Assembly (NCBI GenBank): GCA_034659475.1
Contig: JAYEHK010000040.1
Location: 1-5,238, forward strand
From: JAYEHK01 sp034659475
Lineage (GTDB): Bacteria > Bacillota > Syntrophomonadia > Syntrophomonadales > Syntrophomonadaceae
Length of the DNA: 5,238 nt
Direction: 5' to 3'
The notes below the pieces were generated by a model. That model did not search any database. It was given only the letters and a program-made list of their open reading frames with translations, and was not told the DNA's origin. A program made the position numbers and the translations under genes. Of this stretch, positions 1 to 4,970 are shown in pieces; the first letter of the stretch is position 1, and each line of letters begins with the position of its first letter.

Positions 1-2
1 AG

Positions 3-8
3 CCTCCT
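3..8 (-). promoter_or_regulatory. Possible ribosome binding site of a gene beyond the left edge
   Basis: Read on the minus strand, the first bases of the window contain AGGAGG, a perfect Shine-Dalgarno core, following an A/T-rich stretch. A start codon would lie about 5-9 bases further, just outside the window. This hints at a further minus-strand gene to the left, but a hexamer alone is weak evidence. Confidence 0.3.
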
Positions 9-111
9 AACTTATTCGCAATAAATAATGGAAACCAAATATATTTTCTGAATAAGTTAAGTGCTTAGCAACTTTTTTGCTTATGGCTTTGGATTCCAAT
101 AGGTTTTTGGA

Positions 112-138
112 TGAGTCAAGGAACCGTCCCCTGACTCA
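112..138. repeat. REP-like imperfect hairpin
   Basis: TGAGTCA at 112-118 and TGACTCA at 132-138 are perfect 7-bp inverted arms. They enclose AGGAACCGTCCCC, in which GG and CC can extend the stem past one mismatch. From memory, strings of the type GGAACCGTCCCC-TGACTCA recur in many genomes as REP-type elements mobilised by Y1 (RAYT) transposases. No transposase is present here, so the assignment is an inference. Confidence 0.45.
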
Positions 139-152
139 CCATAATTCAAAAA

Positions 153-179
153 AATCCGTTAAATCCGTGTAATCCGTGT
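153..179 (+). repeat. 9-bp tandem repeat, three units
   Basis: Three consecutive units, AATCCGTTA, AATCCGTGT and AATCCGTGT, repeat with an exact 9-base period. The array is short, non-coding and close to the REP-like hairpin. It resembles in style, but not in sequence, the decamer arrays in the two larger hairpin elements around the Ppx/GppA gene. Confidence 0.6.
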
Positions 180-243
180 CTATTTCATTCCCCTCTTGTT
201 ACGCATCATCTGTCATGTGCGCAAGTTAGCGCTGTTGCTAAAC

Positions 244-1098
244 TTATTTTCTCAGATAGATGTACCAGTAAACGCCACCGACAAACAGGGCGCCGCCTAC
301 GATATTTCCAAGGGTAACCGGTAGCAGGTTGGCGGATGCAAAGTTTCCATAGCTAAAGAAGCCACACACTGCATCAGGTGCCATGCCGAATTTATCGGCA
401 ACGACAGCCGGAACCTTGTTCGCAACTGTAATACCCATCGGGACAAAGAACATATTTGCAACGCAATGCTCAAACCCACTGGATACGAAAGCCATGATCG
501 GGAAGAAGATACCGAATATTTTACCAATCACATCTTTAGATGAAAACGCCAGCCAAACAGCCAGACAGACCAGCCAGTTACAGCAGATGCCACGGAAAAA
601 TGCCGCCGACCAGGTAAGGGACATTTTCCCTTTTGCGATGGCGACCGCTTTCGCGCCCATGGCACTTAAACCTACTGTTCCTGTGGTTGGATCTACGCTC
701 ATCCAGTATAACCCGAAAAAGATAATGTAAACGAGCAACAATGATCCAACGAAGTTGGAAATATATACAACAACCCAGTTATACAGAAGACCTCCCCAAC
801 TCGCCTGTCCATTACAGGCAGCAGCAAAACAAGCCATATTATTACCGGTAAACAATTCAGCGCCAGCAATAACAACCAGCATCAAACCTACGGAGAACAC
901 AGCCCCAAACAAGAATATATTACCGGATGATCCGGCGTCCGTCGCTGCTCCTATTTTGGTTGCCAGATTGGCCCCAAACCCAATGTAAACACCAGCCAGT
1001 ATTCCCAGAAGGAACATCTTGGCAAATGGCAGCTCTGTTTTCGCTTTACCAGCATTACAAGCTGCAACCGTAACTTCTGCAGGAGTCAAAAAACCCAT
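244..1098 (-). CDS. focA: FNT-family formate/nitrite transporter
   Basis: This is an inner-membrane pentameric channel of the formate/nitrite/hydrosulfide family that moves small monovalent anions. Family marks are clear (numbering from the ATG): about six hydrophobic membrane segments, IAGAELFTGN near 77-86 (first FNT signature), GICCNWLVCLAVW near 170-182 (second signature), FEHCVANMFF near 209-218 with the conserved pore histidine, and NLLPVTLGNIVGG near 257-269. The length of 284 aa is normal. A GTG at 1110 would give four more residues but lies one base from the AAGGAGA sequence. The ATG at 1098 follows AAGG by five bases and gives the family-like start MGFLTPAEV, so I prefer it. The gene is divergent from two small ORFs, and no pyruvate-formate lyase or nitrite gene is nearby. 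Formate, nitrite and hydrosulfide are all possible substrates. The symbol denotes the family only. Confidence 0.93.
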   Translation of the reverse strand: MGFLTPAEVTVAACNAGKAKTELPFAKMFLLGILAGVYIGFGANLATKIGAATDAGSSGNIFLFGAVFSVGLMLVVIAGAELFTGNNMACFAAACNGQASWGGLLYNWVVVYISNFVGSLLLVYIIFFGLYWMSVDPTTGTVGLSAMGAKAVAIAKGKMSLTWSAAFFRGICCNWLVCLAVWLAFSSKDVIGKIFGIFFPIMAFVSSGFEHCVANMFFVPMGITVANKVPAVVADKFGMAPDAVCGFFSYGNFASANLLPVTLGNIVGGALFVGGVYWYIYLRK

Positions 1099-1110
1099 CT
1101 TATCCTTCAC

Positions 1111-1466
1111 TCTCCTTTACTTTTGCTAAACACTCCCAGGAGTAAACGCTACCGTCAGGTTTCCCTTCCCTCCCTTCAAAAAAATACAGGAACTAGAAGC
1201 AAAAACTATCCCCTACCCCACTTAAACCTTGCTGCGATAAGGAAACAGCATAATACTTAAGAACTAAAAACATAGGGTCTTTTTAATAATTACACAGGTG
1301 TTGTGAATTTATTACCATCTTGCTAAAATAATTATATTATTACTTTTTATTACATTTTTGTTCTATGTCGGGATAATTCTCCATAAAATACAAAATACCT
1401 GCGGGGCAATGCAAATATAATAATTAGTAATACACATAATAACTTTTAATTTTTGGAGGTGTTATC
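1111..1466. other. Divergent intergenic region between the FNT gene and the small ORFs
   Basis: These 356 bases hold no gene but must carry the minus-strand promoter of the transporter gene and, if the small ORFs are real, a plus-strand promoter. The stretch 1260-1455 is very A/T-rich. A perfect -10 hexamer TATAAT lies at 1416-1421 on the plus strand, about 45 bases before the small-ORF start, but the -35 position (AAATAC) does not match consensus. A short palindrome ACTCC-CA-GGAGT at 1132-1143 lies in the transporter leader and could be an operator or chance. I see no clean FNR/CRP site. Confidence 0.4.
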
Positions 1467-1541
1467 ATGAATCATCATCCGCCCCTTAAACAATTAGTGA
1501 ACAATATTCAAAAGGAACTTCAGGATAGGGAAAAGATATGA
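1467..1541 (+). CDS. Small ORF 1, 24 aa, function unknown
   Basis: The ORF encodes a 24-residue basic peptide beginning MNHHPPLKQLV and ending KELQDREKI, and I recognise no family. Support comes from the start region: TTTGGAGGTG lies six bases before the ATG, one of the best ribosome binding sites in the window. The stop codon overlaps the ATG of the next small ORF (ATGA), the classical arrangement for translational coupling. A candidate -10 TATAAT lies at 1416-1421. The middle part could form an amphipathic helix. Alternatives are a leader peptide, a toxin-like peptide, or the first half of a Spo0E-type short protein broken by a frameshift, but the Spo0E SQELD signature is not present. There is no homology evidence. 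Confidence 0.45.
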   Translation: MNHHPPLKQLVNNIQKELQDREKI

Positions 1542-1606
1542 ATTTACTTGTAGCACAGTCAGATCTCGGCGATCTCGCCAAAACCTTATATCGCCTCGGT
1601 CAATGA
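1538..1606 (+). CDS. Small ORF 2, 22 aa, overlapping small ORF 1
   Basis: This 22-residue ORF begins MNLLVAQSDLGDL and ends TLYRLGQ. Its ATG overlaps the TGA of small ORF 1 by ATGA, with a weak purine-rich AGGGAAAAG sequence upstream, so translation would depend on re-initiation after ORF 1. A small internal hairpin (GGCG at 1568-1571, CGCC at 1576-1579) and a direct repeat GATCTCG at 9-base spacing lie in the coding sequence. No further gene follows before the terminator at 1691-1720. A single frameshift joining both ORFs would give one protein of about 45 aa, so a broken short gene or a sequencing error is a real alternative. I recognise no function. Confidence 0.33.
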   Translation: MNLLVAQSDLGDLAKTLYRLGQ

Positions 1607-1690
1607 CTGATTCCAAGAAATGATTTTTTAAAATATATCTCCATGTAAAGCTTTAGCAAAACTTTAACGAACCCTATTTAAGGCGCAAAA

Positions 1691-1720
1691 AAAAAGACTC
1701 TCCTGATAGAGAGCCTTTTT
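1691..1720. terminator. Bidirectional intrinsic terminator
   Basis: A hairpin pairs AAAAAGACTCTC (1691-1702) with GAGAGCCTTTTT (1709-1720) around a 6-base loop with one A-C mismatch. On the minus strand it is followed by nine U residues (1687-1695) and would end the Ppx/GppA transcript. On the plus strand it has five U residues and would end a transcript from the small ORFs. The position between convergent units supports this double role. Confidence 0.85.
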
Positions 1721-1739
1721 GGGCACAATTTTATTTTAC

Positions 1740-1894
1740 TTAGTAAGAAAATAGGAACGGAAAACGCAGATTTACGCTGATGTTCGCTGTTCTTTTTTTA
1801 ATATTTTAAACAGCGTTAATCTGCGGTAATCAGCGTGTATCAGCGTTAAAATCGTTCCCTTCCCCGGTTACACGATAAGTTTCATCGGTGGTTG
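1740..1894. repeat. Long hairpin repeat element, copy A
   Basis: The element starts TTAGTAAGAAAA and ends GGTGGTTG. Its core is a long imperfect palindrome from GGAACG (1754-1759) to CGTTCC (1853-1858), centred on a 17-base T/A-rich loop between CGCTGTT (1785-1791) and AACAGCG (1809-1815). The arms are decamer repeats of the type CGCTGAT plus three variable bases. The left arm has three units and the right arm four, so one unit must bulge out. Copy B at 2810-2966 has the same flanks in the same orientation but four left and three right units. Copy A ends 20 bases after the Ppx/GppA stop. It looks like a non-coding MITE-like element. No transposase or clear target duplication is seen. Confidence 0.85.
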
Positions 1895-1914
1895 CTGTGT
1901 GCTCATTGAGTATG

Positions 1915-2787
1915 TCAAACAGAAATGGCGGGTTCCAGTAGCAAGGCCTGCATCAAATCGTTTTCGCTCACGAACATTTCTTCCTTTTCAAGCACTTCCA
2001 TAATCGTAAGTAAAATCAATGCACCGCTGGGGATAATATCAGCACGTTCAGGCTGAAGCCCCGGAAGTCTTTTTCTAATGGAAAGAGGAGTCTTATCAAG
2101 TAAATGGTAAAGATCCTCTATCTCCGTCTTATGCAATCTGGAACCATGTACTTTTTGAGGATCATAGATCTCGAGCCCTAATTTTACTGCGACCAGTGTA
2201 GTGGCCGTGCCGCCCACACCTACAACCGGGAAAGACGAAAAAAATTCCTTACGTTGAGCAATAGGGGTTAATCGATCTCTGATTTCTTCCCTCCCCCAAC
2301 CTTGTTCTGTACCTTTGACGGCACCCAAAGGAAGCGATAACACAAATTTTCCTTTCTGTGCAATAAATTCTGTACTACCGCCCCCAATATCCACTACCAA
2401 TGGATCTCTCTCCAGTTCTAGACTTCCCGTTACCCCCAGATAGCTTAAACGGGCCTCTTCTTCGCCTTCAATTATGTGTACTTTAAGATGGGTTCTATCC
2501 TCCATCATGGTAATAAAAGAATCCCTATTATCTGCTTCGCGCACCGCTGAAGTAGCCACTGCCTGATACTGCTGAACACCATATTGCTGCATTGTATGGT
2601 CAAAATCGACCATACAATCGATGGTTCTTTCCATAGCAACCGCATTCAGTTTTCCGCTTTGACTGATCCCTTCTCCAATTCGAGTCGTTTTTAATGCTCG
2701 ATGAAGAACATGGATTTCATCACTAATTACCTCTGCAATCAAAAGACGACAGGAATTAGTACCTATATCAATCGCTGCTTTACGCAT
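1915..2787 (-). CDS. Ppx/GppA-family phosphatase, single-domain form
   Basis: This is a cytoplasmic enzyme of the ASKHA fold that hydrolyses polyphosphate end phosphates and/or converts pppGpp to ppGpp. Motifs in order are DIGTNSCRLLI (7-17, phosphate-binding loop), ATSAVREADN (78-87), IEGEEEARLSYLGV (106-119, region of the catalytic glutamate), VVDIGGGSTEF (131-141, second phosphate loop), GVGGTATTL (190-198), HGSRL (214-218) and ERADIIPSGALIL (247-259). At 290 aa it is the short form common in Firmicutes, made of the N-terminal catalytic module without the C-terminal HD-like domains of E. coli Ppx and GppA. The start is clear: AAAGGAGG lies six bases before the ATG. It stands apart from the yabR unit because a terminator lies at 2991-3025, and it is bracketed by two copies of a hairpin repeat. 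Which substrate is used cannot be read from the sequence. Confidence 0.93.
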   Translation of the reverse strand: MRKAAIDIGTNSCRLLIAEVISDEIHVLHRALKTTRIGEGISQSGKLNAVAMERTIDCMVDFDHTMQQYGVQQYQAVATSAVREADNRDSFITMMEDRTHLKVHIIEGEEEARLSYLGVTGSLELERDPLVVDIGGGSTEFIAQKGKFVLSLPLGAVKGTEQGWGREEIRDRLTPIAQRKEFFSSFPVVGVGGTATTLVAVKLGLEIYDPQKVHGSRLHKTEIEDLYHLLDKTPLSIRKRLPGLQPERADIIPSGALILLTIMEVLEKEEMFVSENDLMQALLLEPAISV

Positions 2788-2809
2788 TTGAAGCCTCCTT
2801 TATGAAAGG

Positions 2810-2966
2810 TTAGTAAGAAAACAGGAACCGAAAACGCTGATGTTCGCTGATTACCGCTGATTTACGCTGTTCTTTTTATTAATATTTTAAACAGCGTGTA
2901 TCAGCGGTAATCTGCGTTAAAATCGTTCCCTCTGCGCTACACCTCTTCTATTTTCATGGGTGGTTG
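2810..2966. repeat. Long hairpin repeat element, copy B
   Basis: This is the second copy of the element at 1740-1894, in direct orientation and sharing the flanks TTAGTAAGAAAA and GGTGGTTG. The core runs from GGAACCG (2824) to CGTTCC (2924-2929), with four CGCTGAT-type decamers on the left arm, three on the right, and the same T/A-rich centre. It begins 22 bases upstream of the Ppx/GppA ATG, so it occupies the promoter or leader region of that gene. A promoter may lie inside or beyond it, but I could not recognise one. An 11-bp direct repeat CATGGGTGGTT (2955-2965, 2978-2988) marks its right end. Confidence 0.85.
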
Positions 2967-2990
2967 TGGCTAGCGGCCATGGGTGGTTAG

Positions 2991-3025
2991 AAAAAAAAGC
3001 ACTTCTAGATAAGAAGTGCTTTTTT
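2991..3025 (-). terminator. Intrinsic terminator of the yabR transcript
   Basis: GCACTTC (2999-3005) and GAAGTGC (3013-3019) form a perfect 7-bp stem around a 7-base loop. It is flanked by eight A residues on the left (the U-run on the minus strand) and six T residues on the right. On the minus strand it starts immediately after the yabR stop codon, so it ends the yabP-yabR cluster and isolates the Ppx/GppA gene. Confidence 0.92.
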
Positions 3026-3493
3026 CTATTCTGGTCGACTGCTTTTGCCGCGTTTTCTGGTTTCTGCTTTATTCTTAAGGGGTTGCATTCTTTCGTCGCT
3101 TTCTTTCAAGAACTTGGCAATTTTATCATCCAGACTGACCGGAGCTTCATTTCTTTTTGGTCCTGCATTCCTTGAATCTCTAAAATTCGGATTACTTCGT
3201 ACCGGAGGCCTCCCTACCGGCCGCTCCATCCTGGGTTTTGGTTTGGGCGGTGCTGCTTGTTTAATCGATAGCCCAATCTTTTTCCCCGCAATGTTCAGCA
3301 CTTTAACTGTTACACTGTCACCTTCCTTGATAAAGTCTTTAACATCCTTTACATAGGTATCAGCGATTTCCGAGATATGAACCAGCCCTACCAGTCCACC
3401 AGGGAGTTCAATAAAAGCACCAAAATTCGTAATTCCTTGAACTTTCCCTTCAACAATTTCACCAGGCTCAATATTTGTCTGTTCTGTTGGCAT
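3026..3493 (-). CDS. yabR: S1 domain RNA-binding protein, YabR type
   Basis: This small cytoplasmic protein probably binds RNA or ribosomes through one S1 (OB-fold) domain. Numbered from the chosen ATG (155 aa), the S1 domain spans about 8-79 with the typical strings GEIVEGKVQGITNFGAFIEL, GLVHISEIAD and GDSVTVKVLNI, ending in KKIGLSIKQA. A basic, proline- and arginine-rich linker follows (about 80-117), then the conserved tail LDDKIAKFLKESDER and a very basic end. This layout matches the YabR-like proteins found next to divIC in Firmicutes. A TTG at 3514 would add seven residues but uses up the AGGGGG Shine-Dalgarno, which stands 12 bases before the ATG. A good SigA promoter lies just upstream, and a terminator follows the stop directly. 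The exact RNA target is unknown. Confidence 0.9.
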   Translation of the reverse strand: MPTEQTNIEPGEIVEGKVQGITNFGAFIELPGGLVGLVHISEIADTYVKDVKDFIKEGDSVTVKVLNIAGKKIGLSIKQAAPPKPKPRMERPVGRPPVRSNPNFRDSRNAGPKRNEAPVSLDDKIAKFLKESDERMQPLKNKAETRKRGKSSRPE

Positions 3494-3528
3494 AAAGGTT
3501 AAGATCCCCCTCAAATTATACTATTTCT

Positions 3529-3557
3529 ATTTTATATGGTGCAGGTGTACTAGTCAA
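3529..3557 (-). promoter_or_regulatory. SigA-type promoter of yabR
   Basis: On the minus strand, TTGACT (3557-3552) and TAAAAT (3534-3529) are separated by exactly 17 bases, and each has one mismatch to consensus. Transcription would begin near 3522 and leave a leader of about 29 bases before the ATG at 3493. This would let the S1 gene be expressed in growing cells independently of yabP/yabQ. Confidence 0.7.
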
Positions 3558-3567
3558 CCACTTCACA

Positions 3568-3855
3568 TCACTTCTGTGGAATAACTTGCATAATAACACG
3601 TTCTCCTTCTTTCACCATTCCCAGTTGTTCACGAGCAATCCTTTCAATGGCCTCCGGGGAATCAAGCTTGTCCAACTGCATTTGTTTCTCTCTGTTTATC
3701 TGCTCTAAACAGGCTTTCTCCTTTTCCAATTCGTTCTTACGCTGGGATAATTCCCAGATGGTCTTGCTTCTGGGTACGATGGCAACAACCAGAATGATAC
3801 ACAGGATTCCGGTTATAAACAACCGAAAAATATTACTCTTCCGCAAGATCTTCAT
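3568..3855 (-). CDS. divIC: Septum formation initiator DivIC/FtsB-type
   Basis: This is a bitopic membrane protein of the division machinery which, with FtsL and DivIB, links the ring to septal wall synthesis. From the ATG at 3855 it has 95 aa: a short basic cytoplasmic end, one membrane segment (about 10-27), a coiled coil rich in E, K and L (about 33-63) and the family tail SPEAIERIAREQLGMVKEGE (66-85). A longer reading to 3957 adds 34 residues that lie over the preceding gene and are not DivIC-like. The start is awkward because GGAGG (3860-3856) directly abuts the ATG. A TTG at 3846 has nine bases of spacing and would give 92 aa beginning at LRKSNIF. The gene overlaps the upstream helix-turn-helix gene by 23 or 14 bases, so the two are probably translationally coupled. 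Confidence 0.88.
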   Translation of the reverse strand: MKILRKSNIFRLFITGILCIILVVAIVPRSKTIWELSQRKNELEKEKACLEQINREKQMQLDKLDSPEAIERIAREQLGMVKEGERVIMQVIPQK

Positions 3856-4069
3856 CCTCCCCGCCCAATATTCCCAGACTGTCACCAGGGAGCACAATAA
3901 CGACCTCATATCCCTTGGCACGGGCACGATTAAATAAAGTCGCCACTGTAGAGGCACTGATCTTAAGATTACGGGTAATTTCCTCGGTTGTTTTACCCAT
4001 CTCCTTTAACACCACTACCTGTCGTTCTCTAAAACTAAGTTTTTCAGCTCCCCTGATTTCTATATGCAT
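3833..4069 (-). CDS. Small helix-turn-helix protein, sigma-70 region 4-like
   Basis: This is a 78-aa probable DNA-binding protein. LSFRERQVVVLKEMGKTTEE (11-30), continuing through ITRNLKISASTVATLFNRAR (31-50), has the form of a sigma-70 region 4 or LuxR-type helix-turn-helix: an RERQ-like first helix, TTEEITRNLKIS as the scaffold and SASTVATLFNRARAKG as the recognition helix. After this come a hydrophobic strand (YEVVIVLPGD) and an acidic tail (GGEDEDLAEE). There is no other sigma domain, so it is a regulator rather than a sigma factor. GTG at 4075 and ATG at 4069 are both possible starts, and a weak AAAGAG stands eight bases before the ATG. Two perfect DnaA boxes lie immediately upstream. 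The gene overlaps divIC, which suggests they are expressed together. The regulated target is unknown. Confidence 0.8.
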   Translation of the reverse strand: MHIEIRGAEKLSFRERQVVVLKEMGKTTEEITRNLKISASTVATLFNRARAKGYEVVIVLPGDSLGILGGEDEDLAEE

Positions 4070-4081
4070 ATTCACAACTCT

Positions 4082-4113
4082 TTATCCACATATTATCCAC
4101 AAATTGTGGACAA
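4082..4113. promoter_or_regulatory. DnaA-box cluster upstream of the helix-turn-helix/divIC genes
   Basis: Two perfect DnaA boxes TTATCCACA (4082-4090 and 4093-4101) stand in the same direction at 11-base spacing. They are followed by an inverted box TGTGGACAA (4105-4113, complement TTGTCCACA, one base from consensus). The second and third boxes form a near-perfect palindrome around position 4103. The cluster begins seven bases upstream of the GTG at 4075 and touches the AAAGAG sequence, so DnaA binding here could affect transcription or translation initiation of the helix-turn-helix gene and of divIC behind it. Confidence 0.75.
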
Positions 4114-4173
4114 AATTTCCTTTAAGCATTCTTCAAGGACATCTCAAATTCCTGCTTACCTACAAAATTTGTT

Positions 4174-4608
4174 TTAGGCATCAAGATCAGATGGAGGAGG
4201 CGGTTCTGGGGGAGGCCTGTGGATAAGTTTACTCCCCCCCTGTTTTATTTTTCGCAAAGCAAAAATGGTCACTCTGTATCCCTTTTGCAACAACCAAACT
4301 GTGGAAAAAGCCACCTTTTGCAGCATTTGACTCGTATAACTACTACCCCATCTGAAGTACGTAATTACCCCTAAAACCAGCGCTATAAAGACATAAATTC
4401 GGACTTCCCCCTGATTTATCAACAGGATTCCCACAGATATTACACACACCATGGCGATCCACCAAAAGAAATCGAGAAAATACAACGAAATTCTTCGCAG
4501 CTTGAGATTGCGAAGAAACAACTGATAAAAATGAAACATACATCCAGCTAATATGCCTAGCAAGAATGTAAGCAGAAAGGATTCTACCTGGAACAGCAGT
4601 CCCTCCAA
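4174..4608 (-). CDS. yabQ: Spore cortex biosynthesis protein YabQ
   Basis: This is a polytopic membrane protein. In B. subtilis the homologue is made in the mother cell under SigE, localises to the outer forespore membrane and is needed for cortex formation. Here it has 144 aa with hydrophobic segments near 7-28, 43-64, 70-87 and 97-117, and the YabQ-like opening MEGLLFQVESFLLTFLLGILAG. The C-terminus is basic (RKIKQGGSKLIHR) and then proline-rich (PPPEPPPPS). The start is a TTG: GGGGGG lies six bases upstream and overlaps the yabP stop (TAGGGGGG), so yabP and yabQ are only 11 bases apart and clearly one operon. A perfect DnaA box lies inside the coding end (4218-4226), in the codons for L-I-H-R. 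Confidence 0.88.
   Translation of the reverse strand: MEGLLFQVESFLLTFLLGILAGCMFHFYQLFLRNLKLRRISLYFLDFFWWIAMVCVISVGILLINQGEVRIYVFIALVLGVITYFRWGSSYTSQMLQKVAFSTVWLLQKGYRVTIFALRKIKQGGSKLIHRPPPEPPPPSDLDA
4218..4226 (-). promoter_or_regulatory. Perfect DnaA box inside yabQ
   Basis: TGTGGATAA on the plus strand is the exact complement of TTATCCACA. It lies 105 bases from the three-box cluster at 4082-4113. Two one-mismatch boxes follow further inside yabQ: TGTGGAAAA at 4300-4308 and TTATCAACA at 4416-4424. The sequence is coding, so conservation of the protein could explain a single match, but not the clustering. Confidence 0.6.
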
Positions 4609-4619
4609 TCAAATCCCCC

Positions 4620-4889
4620 CTATTTAAACAATCTGTTTAGTATATTTTTCCCTTTTGCTTTAATGTCTGCTCCCTGTGGTTTATACCCAACCAGATTTAC
4701 ACTGCCTTCCACAGCGACCTGTCCGTCGTCCAAACTTAGCCTGGTGATGTGAAGATCTTCACCCTGAATGGATAGAAAGCCCATATTGGTTTCCAACATT
4801 ATTTCTTCTTCATCAAAGGTAAGCACATTCTTCACACCGGTTAATTCCATTTTTTCTCGGTTAGACATAGATACCAAATGTTCCGCCAT
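4620..4889 (-). CDS. yabP: Sporulation protein YabP
   Basis: This is a small protein of the YabP/YqfC family. In B. subtilis it is a SigE-controlled sporulation gene placed directly before yabQ. The 89-aa length is normal, and the family pattern is easy to see: NREKMELTGVKNVLTFDEEE (10-29), then alternating beta-strand pattern LETNMGFLSIQGEDLHITRL (32-51), DDGQVAVEGSVNLVGY (54-69) and a basic end (KAKGKNILNRLFK). The start is secure: AAAGGAGG stands seven bases before the ATG at 4889. A SigE-like promoter candidate lies 80-110 bases upstream. In B. subtilis yabO precedes yabP, but no such gene is found in the 349 bases upstream here. The molecular function of YabP is poorly known. Confidence 0.93.
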   Translation of the reverse strand: MAEHLVSMSNREKMELTGVKNVLTFDEEEIMLETNMGFLSIQGEDLHITRLSLDDGQVAVEGSVNLVGYKPQGADIKAKGKNILNRLFK

Positions 4890-4970
4890 AACTCTGCCTC
4901 CTTTTAAACTATGGGTTTATACCCCTAATTATTCTCCATCCCCTCTGCGGGCATATTATTGTTCTATTAT

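Larger units (their letters stand above)
8..248. repeat. Repeat-rich intergenic stretch with nested inverted repeats
   Basis: No gene is visible in the 243 bases downstream of the FNT transporter gene. A perfect 10-bp inverted repeat (TAACTTATTC at 8-17, GAATAAGTTA at 50-59) brackets an A/T-rich stretch. The string GTTGCTAAACTTATT at 234-248, which includes the transporter stop codon, is the reverse complement of 51-72 apart from about seven extra bases there. About 200 bp is thus flanked by related inverted ends, and inside lie a REP-like hairpin and a 9-bp tandem repeat. A smaller hairpin (AAGTTAGC at 223-230 with GCTAAACTT at 237-245, one bulge) overlaps the transporter stop. It has no U-run on the minus strand, so it is not a classical terminator. 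A small non-autonomous mobile element is possible but unproven. Confidence 0.4.

Noticed and set aside
383..988. Plus-strand ORFs of 115 and 77 aa
   Set aside because: They lie entirely within the well-supported FNT transporter gene on the other strand, have no ribosome binding site and no family-like sequence.
1467..1606. Spo0E-type phosphatase gene with a frameshift
   Set aside because: Joining the two small ORFs gives a protein of suitable length, but the conserved SQELD signature is missing, so the name is not justified.
1740..2966. Composite transposon carrying the Ppx/GppA gene
   Set aside because: The flanking repeats are non-coding and direct, there is no transposase, and the gene appears to be an ordinary chromosomal member of its family. 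A repeat pair at the gene is kept as a finding, but a transposon is not supported.
2960..3356. Plus-strand ORFs of 71 and 103 aa opposite yabR
   Set aside because: They are antisense shadows of the S1 gene and include its terminator hairpin.
4076..4173. A complete replication origin
   Set aside because: Although DnaA boxes cluster here, no dnaA, dnaN or rpmH gene, DnaA-trio array or long A/T-rich unwinding region is visible, so a regulatory or titration site is more likely.
4343..4612. Minus-strand 89-aa ORF in another frame over yabQ
   Set aside because: It overlaps the clear YabQ protein, starts with a rare codon (ATT) and shows no membrane or domain pattern of its own.
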